From assembly GCA_964017065.1 (NCBI GenBank), contig OZ024783.1:1088442-1152441 (forward strand): DNA of 64,000 bases. The letters run 5' to 3'. Made by a program: the position numbers and the translations under genes. This DNA is from Haliclona indistincta (Eukaryota; Porifera; Demospongiae; Haplosclerida; Chalinidae). Below the pieces are notes generated by a model. The model searched no databases. It was not told the origin of the DNA and worked only from the letters and a program-made list of their open reading frames with translations. How positions within the stretch are numbered: the stretch's first letter is position 1; the number at the start of each line of letters is the position of its first letter. Shown here piece by piece: positions 11,479-24,072 of this stretch.

Positions 11479-11559
11479 AGAACTATTGCAAGAGTGGAAC
11501 TATCGCATTCGTGCAGATAGATTATTGTGGCAAGAATGCGAGATCCGCAACTTTTCTCT

Positions 11560-11600
11560 GGGTCACGTGATGCTCACCACTCGTCTCGATCTCCACGTGT
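11560..11600. promoter_or_regulatory. E-box palindrome upstream of APEX1
   Basis: TCACGTGA at 11573-11580, 125 bp before the APEX1 ATG, matching the palindrome shared by the duplicated units. GGTCACGTGATGCT here corresponds to GATCACGTGATGCT at 8590. Confidence 0.5.
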
Positions 11601-11704
11601 GGTTTCAGTGTAGTCGCGGGGCTGTATTACGGATCGCTCGCGTTGCTGTAGCTGCTAGTTGGCTGTCTGCATCATTTCATTGTTCTACATCAAATCAAGT
11701 CATC

Positions 11705-12839
11705 ATGCCGCCAAAGAAACGAGTGAGCTGCCCTGTAGTATAATGGTTGCTAGTGTAGGTGTCATTTCTGATCACAGAAGGCGCCAGGCAGTAAACCTGC
11801 GGCAGTGAAGAAAGATAAGGAGACAGCAGCAGCAGCAGCAATGGTATCAGACTAGTGTGTGTTTATGAGTGAGTGATCATGTTCCCCTCTGATACAGCAG
11901 GATCAAGATGAGCCAGTAGCTCAGAGAGAGACCAGAGGTCGTCCGAAGAGAGTCCGTATTGAAGAGCCCAACTATAAGGAACAGGATGAAGAAGCCTCAT
12001 CCCCAGTCCAGCAGGATCAGTCTGAGGATGAGCAACCAGCTGTAAGTGTGTGGGTCTTCATTCTACTCCTCTCATGGTGGACTACAGGTCGTTGCCCCGC
12101 CTACCAAGCGAGGAAGAGGTCGTCCCAAGAAGCCTAACTATAAGGAACAGGATGAAGAAGCCTCATCCCCAGTCCAGCAGGATCAGTCTGAGGATGAGCA
12201 ACCGGCTGTAAGTGTGTGGGTCTTCATTCTACTCCTCTCATGGTGGACTACAGGTCGTTGCCCCGCCTACCAAGCAAGGAAGAGGTCGTCCCAAGAAAGC
12301 TGCCTCTGGTGACAGTGAATCTACTGCTACGAAGAAACCCCGCCCATCTAGTGATGTAAGCCGTGTGACTGTCACATGACATTGTTAATGAGGTCACATG
12401 ATTAGGATGGTGAGCAACCAGTGAAGAAGAAAGGAAAAGGAAGACCCAAAAAAGCATTAGCATCAGCTAGCGAGGAGGCAGTAGATGGAGGAGAAACAGT
12501 GAGTCGTGTGTGTCTTTACTTACTGCCGTGAATACCCTTCTCCTAGGCTGCTATGGAGACTGCTAACAGATCAGAGAAAGAGACTGCTAGCAAACCAGAG
12601 AAAGAGAATTCTAAAAAGTCAGAGAAAGAGGCTGCCAGCAAATCAGAGAAAGAGAATTCTAAAAAGTCAGAGAAAGAGGCTGCCAGCAAATCAGAGAAAG
12701 AGACTGCTGCTGCTACAAAAGAACCAGCTGCTACTAAAGCTAGCAACACTACTGACTTCTCTCAGCTTGATTTCTCCTCCGCTGCTCAGGCTCCTGATGG
12801 GAGGTGCGTGTGTGCGTGCGTGCGTGCGTGCGTGCGTGC

Positions 12840-12874
<35 letters not shown>

Positions 12875-13480
12875 CGTGCGTGCGAGTGTGTGTGTGACAA
12901 TGCTTTGAGTCAATTTTGAGTACAGACAATGGAATCTGAAACTATCATCATGGAATGTGAACGGTGTGAGAGCATGGCTGAAGGTGAGTCATACATACGA
13001 TGCCTCTTTTACTCACACACACTCTCCCTCACTCTCCCTCTCCCTCCCTCTCTCCCTCCCTCTGTCACTCTCCGTCCCTCTCTCTCCCTCTGTCTCTCTC
13101 TCTCCCTCTCTCTCTCTCTCTCTCATCTTGTCTTAGAACAAGTCTCTCCAGTACATTAAGGAAGAGGATCCCGACATCTTCTGTTTACAAGAGACAAAGT
13201 GTGCTGAAGATGATCTTCCAATGGTACTGTCCAGCAGTGCAGTGGAGCGTATTTAAAAAGTTTATTTGTTCGTGTAGAAGCAGCTGGATATTGAGGGGTA
13301 TCACTCAGTTTGGTCGTCAGCAGAAGAGAAGGGATACAGTGGTACAGGGTAAGACCTGTCTGTGCCTAGCTCATCACTCGATTGTCAATCTATTCTAACA
13401 GAGTATACTATAAACAAGAACCACTGAACATCACTAAAGGAATAGGTTAGCTATAGTCTACACTATCATGATCTCACTCC

Positions 13481-13541
<61 letters not shown>

Positions 13542-13574
13542 CCTCCCTCCCTCCCTCCCTCCATCCCTCGCTCG

Positions 13575-13621
<47 letters not shown>

Positions 13622-14626
13622 CCTCTCTCTCTCTCTCTCTCTAGGTACTGATAAACACGACAAAGAAGGCAGAGTAATAACTCTAGAGTATGAGAAATAC
13701 TACTTGGTCGTAACATGTGAGTCTAAAATTTTGAGATATTAAATTTTACTTATTATCCAGATGTGCCCAATGCTGGTGAAAAGTTGAAAAGGTACCATCA
13801 CCGTGACAATATTAGTGTCTTATATTCTCTTCTCAGGTTAGACTATCGTACTCAAGAATGGGATACTGACTTCAGAGCTTACTTGAAAGACCTTGACTCC
13901 AAGAAACCAGTCATACTCTGTGGTGACTTGAACGTCGCTCACAAAGAAATTGGTACACAGAAATAGCGATGAAATATTACGCTTCAGTCTGTCACAGATC
14001 TTGCTAATCCTAAGGGGAACGCAAAGACTGCTGGTTTCACTAAAGAGGAGAGAGAGGGATTTACCACTCTACTGGCAGAGAATTTTGTGGACACGTTTCG
14101 TGAGCTATATCCAGACAAAAAGGAGGCCTACTCGTACTGGTCCTATCGCTCTAACGCCCGATCCCGCAACAAGGGATGGTAAGTTACTACCATATATAGC
14201 AGCTGGCGTTTTCGTAAGGTTGAATCGTTCTTTTCGTTTTACCGGTGTGCAAGAATGATTAATTTTTGAGAATATCATTGAGCACGTGCTTTAAAAGAGT
14301 CTACCTTGAGAACAGTAACCCTTGTTACCGATCCATAGGAAGTCTTGTTTAGGATTGTGTCACTGCTTGTTTAATTTACATGGGCGACCAAGATCGAAAT
14401 TTAACTCCCAAAACTACCTCATGTGTGCTGAACCAAACTTTAAAACTTCACAAATATACCAACTTTAATATTATGTACGTGTTATATAATCTGTTTTACT
14501 TGCTACAGGCGACTGGACTACTTTGTTGTCTCGAAGCGGTTCATGGTGAATGTGTGCGACTCCATCATTCGTCCTGATGTGTACGGCAGTGATCACTGTC
14601 CACTGGTCCTACTAGCTGCCGTATAA
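11705..14626 (+). CDS. APEX1: APEX1: apurinic/apyrimidinic endonuclease (base-excision repair), complete
   Basis: Cuts DNA at abasic sites in base-excision repair in the nucleus. Sixteen exons: 11705-11722, 11778-11843, 11901-12041, 12088-12207, 12254-12355, 12406-12498, 12547-12803, 12926-12983, 13137-13223, 13278-13348, 13402-13445, 13645-13716, 13761-13791, 13837-13952, 13998-14178, 14509-14626. All phases agree and give about 524 residues. The catalytic half matches exonuclease III-family enzymes: [18 protein letters not shown] (metal-binding Glu), GDLNVAH (Asp/Asn), WRLDYF and SDHCP (catalytic His). The N-terminal about 265 residues are longer than in vertebrates, basic and acidic, with repeated GRGRPKK AT-hook-like motifs. 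Exons 3-5 share duplicated sequence ([17 protein letters not shown] twice). The residue equivalent to human redox Cys65 is Ser. It is the only complete single-copy gene here and the source of the APEX1 fragments in the other units. Confidence 0.93.
12804..12897. repeat. (GTGC)n/(GT)n microsatellite at an APEX1 5' splice site
   Basis: The tract starts at the donor GTGCGT of APEX1 exon 7 and runs as TGCG and TG repeats for about 90 bp. The donor itself is part of the tract. Confidence 0.9.
13014..13128. repeat. (CT)n tract before APEX1 exon 9
   Basis: CT-rich tract in the polypyrimidine position, ending TCTTAG at the exon 9 acceptor. Confidence 0.9.
13476..13644. repeat. (CT)n tract before APEX1 exon 12
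   Basis: About 165 bp of CT/CCCT repeats ending CTCTAG directly at the exon 12 acceptor. Confidence 0.95.
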
Positions 14627-14839
14627 AGGAGACAACTATAGCTTTAATCGATCATTCATACCCTTCCTCATTCATTAACACATGCAACAGCCACCATCCA
14701 CTCACTCACTCGCATACTTTTCATAGAACCCTCATAATCCCTGCCTGCCTGTCTGTTCATCCATCACTCCCACTTATCATTACCATAATACCACTTGCTG
14801 GTCTTACTAACAATAATTATTATCTCTATAAATTATGCA

Positions 14840-14845
14840 AATAAA
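14840..14845 (+). terminator. Candidate APEX1 polyadenylation signal
   Basis: AATAAA 214 bp after the APEX1 stop codon. Confidence 0.45.
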
Positions 14846-15089
14846 ATAATAGTGTAGAAGATGTCTATGCTTATGTTCAGCAGTATTCTGATAGGACCTT
14901 GTGCTGGTCTGTTGATGAATCGACTTTATGAACATGGAAGCTTAGTTTAGTCCCTTAGTCGGTGTTAAAATGACTACCGTTGTGGATTTTCTCCATCATG
15001 TAGTGTGCAGTGTGTGTACCAAACCCTGATGAAGTGATCAGTCACTGACACAGCTCTTTTGTGATCATATATGCAGATCTCAGGTATAG

Positions 15090-15307
15090 CCTCGTCCCCA
15101 GGCCCCGCCTCCCAAAGCTGAGGAGAGGGCCTGGTACACATTGTATGCGCATGCGTTAATTATGTCCAAATAAGGCATGATTTTCACCGAATCTGTTGAA
15201 TTTGCCGAATCATGCCATTCAATTGATAATGCCATATTTGGACATAATTAACGCATGCGCATACAATGTGTACCAGGCTCTATATCGAGAGCCTGGGGAC
15301 GAGGCTA
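15090..15307. mobile_element. Fold-back MITE with about 100-bp arms
   Basis: Termini CCTCGTCCCCAGGC (15090) and GCCTGGGGACGAGG (to about 15305) are inverted. Inner arms TGTATGCGCATGCGTTAATT and its complement pair again. The 13-bp direct repeat ATCTCAGGTATAG flanks it (15077-15089, 15308-15320). A related half-element lies near 59036-59102. Confidence 0.8.
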
Positions 15308-15500
15308 ATCTCAGGTATAGCACCCTATACAACAATATCTATTCCAGTAACTCTGAGTGGATACTCCCTAACCAAGCCCTCACAGATTCTTGGAAGTACT
15401 AACTTAGTTTTCATGTGTTGACAGACCTAATGGTCAGTTTAGATGCGGTCAATTGCTATTGTTACAAATGTGGTTTTCATTGAGTGGTTTGGGACTGCTC

Positions 15501-15700
15501 NNNNNNNNNNNNNNNNNNNNNNNNNNNNNNNNNNNNNNNNNNNNNNNNNNNNNNNNNNNNNNNNNNNNNNNNNNNNNNNNNNNNNNNNNNNNNNNNNNNN
15601 NNNNNNNNNNNNNNNNNNNNNNNNNNNNNNNNNNNNNNNNNNNNNNNNNNNNNNNNNNNNNNNNNNNNNNNNNNNNNNNNNNNNNNNNNNNNNNNNNNNN
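15501..15700. other. Assembly gap (200 N)
   Basis: Exactly 200 N. It removes the end of the G2 Death-domain exon. Confidence 0.99.
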
Positions 15701-18700
15701 TGACCCTTCAGCCATACAGCCAGCATCTCTCTCATACACTCTTTAGACTCTCTGCGATCCTTCTCTATTACACTTAGCGTGAAGTAATCCAGTCCAAGCT
15801 GTAGTCCTAGCTCAAACCATTGACACACAGTGCTTCTCAGGACTACAAGCAGTACAGCAAGATGAGACCGGATATCTACAATAATACAAAATTGTGAAAA
15901 GCCTCGATAGTGTTGATGTGTTCATACTCACCTAGTGTACCATCATCAGGTATATTGGACAGGTCTACACTGGGTACTGGTGGATCAGAGTGAGTACTGG
16001 GAGGAGTCTGACTAACTGAGCCTGAACATACAATAACAATACTGTCACAACTTGTGTACATGTGTGACTCACTGAGGGTACTGGAGCTACCAGCAGCTGT
16101 GGGTGGATCACTTGGTAGGTCCTGCTCCTTCAAGCCAGACAACTCCTGTACACACCAGAGAAACATTACTACCATCACATGCTGCAGTACAGCCACACTG
16201 CTCACCAGAGGATTCCTGCCAGAGAATAGACTCAGCTTGTCCAGATGCTCTCTCAGTTCCTTGTAGTACACTTGTGGTTTCATCTTAAGCTGACTGAAGT
16301 GTTTTGTTATCTCATGGAGGAGGGCGGTAGGAACTGGCTGGTCAGTGTTGCTATGGTTGAACAGCTCACAGACAGAGGAGGGGCTGAGGAGGTGGTATGG
16401 CTCTAAGGGTAGTGACTGTGTTGGGAGGCGACCGATACAATTTTCATTCTGACTGGAAATAAATGGCTTTCGACAAAGAATAGATTTAGCTACGTCCTGG
16501 ATGTCAAAGAGGTCAGTGTCAGGTAGGTCATTGAAGGGATACTGTTGGACCAGGCTAGGAGAGATGAGACACTCGTACACTTCCACACTCGGGCAGTGCT
16601 CTTGGTGAAGACGGTGAACCAGACTAATGAGTGAGCTACGAAGCTTGGCATGCTCCATTGGTCTGTCCTTGCTGCACGACATGGCCACCAACACTCTCCG
16701 GTTGTTGTCAAGGAGCTCAATGAGTGTTGTGATGTTGTCAGAGTCTGTCCAGGAGATGCCGTTCTTCCAGACAGTGCACCTTCGCTGGAGACCATGAAGA
16801 GATGAAATAACCTTGCGTCGAACAGATCGAGAGAATCGATAAGCGACAGAGAGGAGGAGGATATGAAGGAAGCGAGAACTAAAGTACTGCTCAGGATCCA
16901 CACACACCAGACACCAACCAAACTCTAGTGCTCTCTGCTGGACGAGGATGTCTGGTCGCTCTGACTGAACGAGACCAGGGAAGAAGAGGAGATCAGCTGT
17001 GGAGTGAGAGGGTGTGGTCTGGAGGTTGGTGTTCTCTAGTACTGAGGGCTCAACTGGTCGACAGAAATTCAATGACTGAAGAAAACCGACAAGCATATCT
17101 GTGTTGTGGTGAGGGAATACACTGAGTAGGCTGGAGGTGGATACTATGCCAGTGTTGCTGGCAAGAATGTCACGATGTTCTTTGAATTGACGAGGGGCAA
17201 ACAGAGTTCCATTGATTTCGTTTAACAAGGCTTCTGTCTTCACTACGATCCAGCTGGATTGATGATGGCGTGTAAAGAGGATGAGACCTTTATCACTGAG
17301 AGTGGTGAGGATCTCTGTGAGGACAGACTGGTCGCTAGGGAGAGAAGAATCGCTTTCCTTAGCGATTGCAGAGACAAGATCAAGTAGTGCACAGCCTACC
17401 ACGTTCAGCTTGGTACGAAGGAATGCGTAGACAACATGAGAATAGTAGTGGATGACGGGCTGACTGGCAGTGATAGCTTTCTGGCTGTTGGTGAGTGTGG
17501 CGATCAAACGACGTGAAGCGTCAGTGTTGGTTCTGCGACAGTCCATAGCAATGCACGCTACATACTCCTGGCGTCTTACTCTTCTGGTAGCTATGATGGT
17601 CTGCAGCAGCGAGCTCTTCTCCTCCACCGACGACACGACCTGGTCGGCATGGCTACCAATGATCACCACGTGCGATCGTCCCTCTGCTGTGCTGCAGGCA
17701 TTGTCGATAAAGCTTAGCCAGTAGTGGAGCGACTCACAGATCTTCTCCTTGCTCTCACTCAGGTCCACCACACAGAGAAACATGGCTGCTGACCTTCGCA
17801 TCACTTGCTCTAGCACGGCATCATGACTCGAGTAGTATTCTTGCTGTCCAGCAAAGTCATACACGACAAAGTTGCCCAGCTGCTCACTCTGGATGTGGTG
17901 TGGAACGATCCCTGCTGTGTAGCGTTGAACATCAGCGACACACTCTACAGCTGTAGAACTAGCTAGGCGGACGATGAGTTCAGTTATGGTAGTCTTACCA
18001 GCTCCACTGTCTCCTGTGAGTATCAGTTTAGTGAACGTGTGCACTGGGAAGGCTGTCCTGCACTCTTCGAATGGTTCAAATAGTTTAATGATATCATACT
18101 TGCCACTAGCCCAGGACAATGCAGTGTCGCCAAACTTGTTCTTAGTCAGTGGATTGACTCGACCAGTCGATAACAGGTATTGTACAATGTGGGCGTGGCC
18201 ATTAATACAAGCATAGTGAAGTGGTGTAATGCCACCATTGTCCTCACATGATGGGTTACAGTGTTCCTCTCTGATGAGATACTGAGCAATGTTGAGGTGA
18301 TCATTAATACAAGCGCAGTGAAGTGGTGTAGTGCCATCATTGCTCTCACATGATGGGTTACAGTGTTCCTCTCTGATGAGATACTGAGCAATGTTGAGGT
18401 GACCACTGCGACAAGCAAAGTGAAGTGGTGTAGTGCCACCATTGCTCTCACATGATGGGTTACAGTGTTCCTCTCTGATGAGATACTGAGCAATGTTGAG
18501 GTGACCACTGCGACAAGCAAAGTGAAGTGGTGTATCGCCATCCTCGTCCTCACATGATGGGTTACAGTGTTCCTCTCTGATGAGATACTGAGCAATGTTG
18601 AGGTGACCATAGCGACAAGCATAGTGAAGTGGTGTACTGCCATACTGGTTCTTGTCCATAGGGTCACAATGTAGTTCAACCATGAAATATTTCACCACCT

Positions 18701-18992
18701 CGAGGTGTCCGTTGCTGGCGGCATAATGCAGTGGAATGTGTCCATTCTCGTCCTTGCAGTTGGCGGCACAATTATACACTGATACTAGCGCAATGACGAC
18801 ATTCCTCCAGCCCCAGTACGCAGCTAGGTGGAGCAGAGAGACCAATGATAACTCAGAATAAAACAGTCTGGACTTGAACGTTGTCGTGATGGTAGCTGGT
18901 TGTGGTATGCTGGGTAGCAGCTGCAACGCCATAAGCTTGTTCCCGTTCTTAAACTCAATTATGCATTGTTCTTGTCGTCGTCCTTCAGCCAT
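15701..18992 (-). CDS. G2: ankyrin, Roc-COR, Death-domain protein (3' end in gap)
   Basis: Exons 18992-16206, 16145-16073, 16021-15932 and 15875-15701 (continuing into the gap). The start MAEGRRQEQ is chosen by conservation; an upstream in-frame Met exists at 19019. Four NIAQYLIREEHCNPSCE ankyrin units, one more than G1, then the same P-loop GDSGAGKT, DFAGQQ and GSHAD motifs, class A COR, and a Death domain whose second half (DYFTLSVIEKDRRESKECM) differs from G1. The stop codon that closes the first intron in sister copies (CTGTAG) is CTGCAG here. Because introns 1 and 2 are 60 and 51 bp, the frame stays open through both, so intron retention would add residues rather than truncate. Head-to-head with APEX1 fragment P2. 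Confidence 0.85.
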
Positions 18993-19134
18993 TGCTCTGC
19001 CACGGTCAATTAATCTCAAGTGCTCCTCTTAAATAAACTAGGTCCGCCCACCGCCCTATCTTAGCCAAGCTTGAGGCTTGTGTGGCTTTGAGAGAATACT
19101 TTTGTGGTTTCCTAGCAGCAGCAAAATTAAATTA

Positions 19135-19415
19135 TCACGTGATGCTTACCCACCATCCCGCCAAAAGATCTAGTGATGAATCTGTTGCGAGCTCTTTACA
19201 GAAGAACTGATCACTTCGTTAGGAGACTACCAGCAGGTAGTCTACCAGCCTGTTACTACCACTGCAATACTACTGACTTGCTTCTCTCAGCTTGATTTCT
19301 CCACTGCTGCTCGAGCACACCTGATAGAAGGTGAGTGATGTGAGTGTGTCACTGCTAGTACTGTGAGTCAATATTGTGTACAGACAGTGATACTATCATC
19401 ATGGAATAGAGATGA
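19135..19415 (+). pseudogene. APEX1 5' fragment (copy P2) with E-box
   Basis: TCACGTGA at 19135-19142, then the former start ATGCCGCC mutated to ATCCCGCC (19154), then the exon 7 relic (ACTGACTTGCTTCTCTCAGC near 19273) and exon 8 relic near 19385-19410. Non-coding. Confidence 0.75.
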
Positions 19416-19686
19416 CTGAAGCTAGGTGAGTCACACACACACACACACACACACACTAGCTCACCCACTCATTCACTCATAGCCTCTTGTGGTCATATGT
19501 AGGTTAGACGATAAATCGAGGTAACTACAGGATTTAGAACGCCGCGGAAACCAATTAGCATCTTTCAACTGGAAATTATCAAAGAGGTAAACCTCTACCA
19601 GGCAAAAAAGTGACTGTCCATGCCTCCTCTCAAGGAGGCATGATACTCTCATCCATCTAAGCATTCATCAAACCTTCTCCCTCCCT

Positions 19687-19735
<49 letters not shown>

Positions 19736-19875
19736 TCTCTCTCTCCCTCTCCCTCTCTCTCTCCCTCTCTCTCTCCCTCTCTCTTTCTCCCTCTCTCTCT
19801 CCCTCCCTCCCTCCCTCCGTCTCTCTCCCTCCCTCCGTCTCTCTCTCTCCCTCCCTCTCTATCTCTCTCCCTCAC

Positions 19876-19917
<42 letters not shown>
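19416..19917. repeat. (AC)n, intronic DNA and long (CT)n before a carboxypeptidase exon
   Basis: (CA)n at 19431-19455, unique sequence at 19460-19670 that recurs reversed near 36780-37080, 49800-49950 and 63930-64000, then CT-rich repeats 19675-19914 ending CTCCAG at the next exon. Confidence 0.85.
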
Positions 19918-20553
19918 GTTGCTTTGTGATGTATTTGTCTTCAAGGTGGTCCATCCTGATGGTGTCATTGTTGGTAACTATCGCTGCTCACTAGCTGGGA
20001 GAGACCTGAACAGAAACTATCGTACCAAGATCAAAGAGGCCTATCCTACAGTCTGGCACACCAAGCAACTAGTCAATAAGTGAAGAAATACCAAAACGAG
20101 TATTGTCACGATGTGATGGTTTTTTGCTATTTTCTTCAGGTTGTCAGAGGATAGAGAAGTGGTACTATTCTGTGATTTACATGGTCACAGTCGCAAACAG
20201 AACGTGTCCATATATGGATGTGATGACATGTGAGCCTGTTCCCTCTGCTACCTAATAATTGATTGTTACTCAATATTAATGGACCCTTCACTTTAACCGC
20301 TCACTCTTATCTTCTTCTATAGTCAGAACTCGTCCAATCGGTTTCACTCCTGGGTGTTTCCTCGTATACTGGCAAACAATGCTCCTACGAAATTCTCATT
20401 TCATAGCTCAAAATTTAACGTTCAAAAAAGCAAGGTCAATATGTTATCTTACTCAATATGTGACCATTACTGTACCATACCTCTCTATAGGAAGGAACCA
20501 GTCGTGTGTTCATGTGGAAAGAACTAGGTATTACTAACAGTTACACCATGGAG

Positions 20554-21017
20554 GTGAGTGAGGCAGCTAGACACTGCTTAGTGCACAGGTGTCCTGGCTC
20601 TACCAGTGACCCTCTGTGAGGCAGCTAGACACTGCTTAGTGCACAGGTGTCCTGGCTCTACCAGTGACCCTCTGTGAGGCAGCTAGACACTGCTTAGTGC
20701 ACAGGTGTCCTGGCTCTACCAGTGACTCTCTGTGAGGCAGCTAGACACTGCCTAGTGCACAGGTGTCCTGGCTCTACCAGTGACCCTCTGTGAGTCAGCT
20801 AGACACTGCTTAGTGCACAGGTGTCCTGGCTCTACCAGTGACCCTCTGTGAGGCAGCTAGACACTGCTTAGTGCACAGGTGTCCTGGCTCTACCAGTGAC
20901 CCTCTGTGAGGCAGCTAGACACTGCTTAGTGCACAGGTGTCCTGGCTCTACCAGTGACCCTCTGTGAGGCAGCTAGACACTGCTTAAATAGTGCACAGGT
21001 GTCCTGGCTCTACCAGT
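20554..21017 (+). repeat. 58-bp minisatellite at carboxypeptidase intron start
   Basis: About eight copies of the unit described at 294. The first unit begins with the donor itself (ATGGAG then GTGAGTGAGGCAGCTAGA). Confidence 0.95.
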
Positions 21018-21059
21018 GTAAACACTGTACTCTGTACGTAAAATGTATGTGTATTAAAA

Positions 21060-21210
<151 letters not shown>

Positions 21211-21899
21211 AACAGTCCAGCCAGCCTTAACATGTGAGTGACTGAGTGGGTGAAGGAGCTACTATAGATAATCCATGACTCCCTTTCTTCATCTCTTATT
21301 ATCTCAGTGGCTCCCTCTCTACCTCCTCCTCCTATCCATGTACCTCCTCAGTCAGTGACAACTGAACCATCGACTGTGAACAAACCGACCAGGTAAGCTT
21401 GGTAATTATTCCATACACACCTGTAATTGGTGTTACCTGAAGTAGTTACCATGGTTACAGCCCCTCCCACTCTCCCGCCTCTCTATCATCTGTCACTGGT
21501 GGTACCCCAACACACACTAGAGAGAGAGTGCAAGAGCGATATCGCAGGGTTAGTAAGCATCTATACTGCTCACATCCCACAACTTCATTCTCTCTCATGG
21601 TACAGCGTTGCAGTGACTCTTCTCTGCACTATCCAATGCATGTGAGCTCACACTCAAACAGAATCTCTTCATCACCATCATTTTCATTTTCATTTCATTC
21701 ACAGACTGAAACATTTGATGGCAGCACTTTTGCTTTGGAGTCAAACAGAGGTCAGTTTAAAATGTACGAGTAGTACTGACATTACCAACTGGTTGACTGC
21801 TCAACCCATAAGAGTGGACATCATTACTCTCTCACTGACATGTCTGTCAGCAATGAGCATTTAGTGTTGCTTCACATCCATGTCACAACAGTCACGTCA

Positions 21900-22093
<194 letters not shown>

Positions 22094-24072
22094 ATCATCA
22101 TCTTGGTTCATGTGGATCTCTCGGCTCATTCAACCTCATGGATGGTCCCATGACTATCCTACCAGTGTCTCAGTCTAAGCTGTCTTCATCTCGTTCCTCT
22201 CTCCCTCTCCTCCAGCATCCTCTATCCCTCCTCTCTATCATCAGGTGGAGCAGGTGTTGGTCCCTTCACCTCACAGTACATGGTGTCTCATCTACAAGAC
22301 CTAGCACCACAACATCAGGAACAAGGTACTGTACAGGAAGAGAGGGAGGTAGTGTAGAAATATTATTATGAGGGCATGTCATGAATAGGGAAATTTGGTG
22401 GTCATTACCTAGAAAAGAACATTTTTTCAGTTGATAGAATATTTTATCAACACCTTCAAACTCTGATAGTCCACTTGTCAACTACTGATGACATCATCTT
22501 ATAACGATCCTTAAGACCTGTTCACATGGAGATGTGTATTAATGTACATTCAATCCACATACCTGCTAATTCACACCAATGGGAATTGAATGAGCATTGA
22601 GAATGGTCACATGTACGAATAGAGGAACGACTCGTCAGCTCGACTTGTCACATGATTGTCACATGATTGATGAGTAAACAATACAAACTATCTCAATACA
22701 GCTGACACTGACATTAGCATGTCACAATGTACATGATCAGATGATGCTGTACCTCATGGATTGGTAATGGTTACTAGCAAAGAGACGAATGAATCGATAA
22801 GTTACATTAGACGATAGAACGAGAAATATTATCATGTTCACTTCAGTACACACGAGCAGTGTGACAATGGCGACCATCCATTCTATAGAGTGATCATGGT
22901 GCTTCATTATAGCTGCTGACAGACTGACACATGTTACATGTGAAGTATTCTCACTTTATCAACTCACATGTATAATTCAAAGTCATCTTTTATCAATGTC
23001 CAAATCAGAAATATTATATTTTGTGAGAAGCTTTATCTTTCTTCTCCCACTCTAGATAACGTCCCCACTAACTCACGGACAGCAGGCCTGCTGCAGGGGA
23101 GTCAGTCTCGCAGTAGTACCCATAATCTAGTCGGCTTGTCTCATCTCTTCAAGCAGCTTCGTCCCTACATCATGCAGCAGCAGCAGTCATCCAGTCGACA
23201 GCAACTACCAACCACTACAAAGAAGGACCCTTCACCTCAACACACTGCACTAGAGTACGTCAGGTTTGATGGACAGCACAACAATACCAAGAATGAGATA
23301 GTAAACAAAGACTACAAGAAGATAAACAAACTGTACAAGATCGTCAACAAGTTGAGCAAGATGGTAAACAGGTCGAACACACTGGTAGTCAGCAACTTGA
23401 GGAAGATAGACACACCCACTTGCGGCGCCGACTACAGCAACGATCATCTCACTTATTCCTCGACTCTCCATCGTCTGGTTCTTTATCACGTGACCTCACC
23501 TCACTCGCTGTGTAACCCCTCGATCCATCTCTCCTCCTGATTTCCCTACTCCAACCAAGTCTTCTCCATCATCTCATTGCTCCTCTCCTCTCCCGAGTCT
23601 CTCTCCCTCTCTCACCTGTCGTTCCCTCTCAATCATTCCATCCCTATCCCTCACTCACTAACAAACTGACGTCAACCGATCGAGACGCTCTTCACAACGA
23701 CCGCACCTCTTACAATAGGGACTTGACCACACCCACAGGTGACCCCGCCCCTCTCAAGCCTATCTCTCGTCCCACCTCTTCTCTGACTATCACATACAAT
23801 GGTCGCAAGGCACTGCAGACAGAGCCATCACTGAGCAGAGATGAAGATGAGAACTATTACACAGCAATGAAGTCCAGTTATGTGAGTCACTGTACAGATA
23901 TTACTCATCATTCTACTTTTTCTCTTTGTTCTCTATTTACTTTTACTTATCAATATTATCCGTGAATATACTTGTATTAACTTATAAAATACACATTCTA
24001 CTTTCGTGTATTTTCATATTCTGAAATTAACACATAAAAATTGTTTGTTTTTTTCAGTAAATCAGTGCCATC

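Noticed and set aside
12506..12919. Arg/Leu-rich frame over APEX1 exon 7
   Set aside because: Alternative frame of the Lys/Glu/Ser repeats; the correct frame is fixed by phase with flanking exons.
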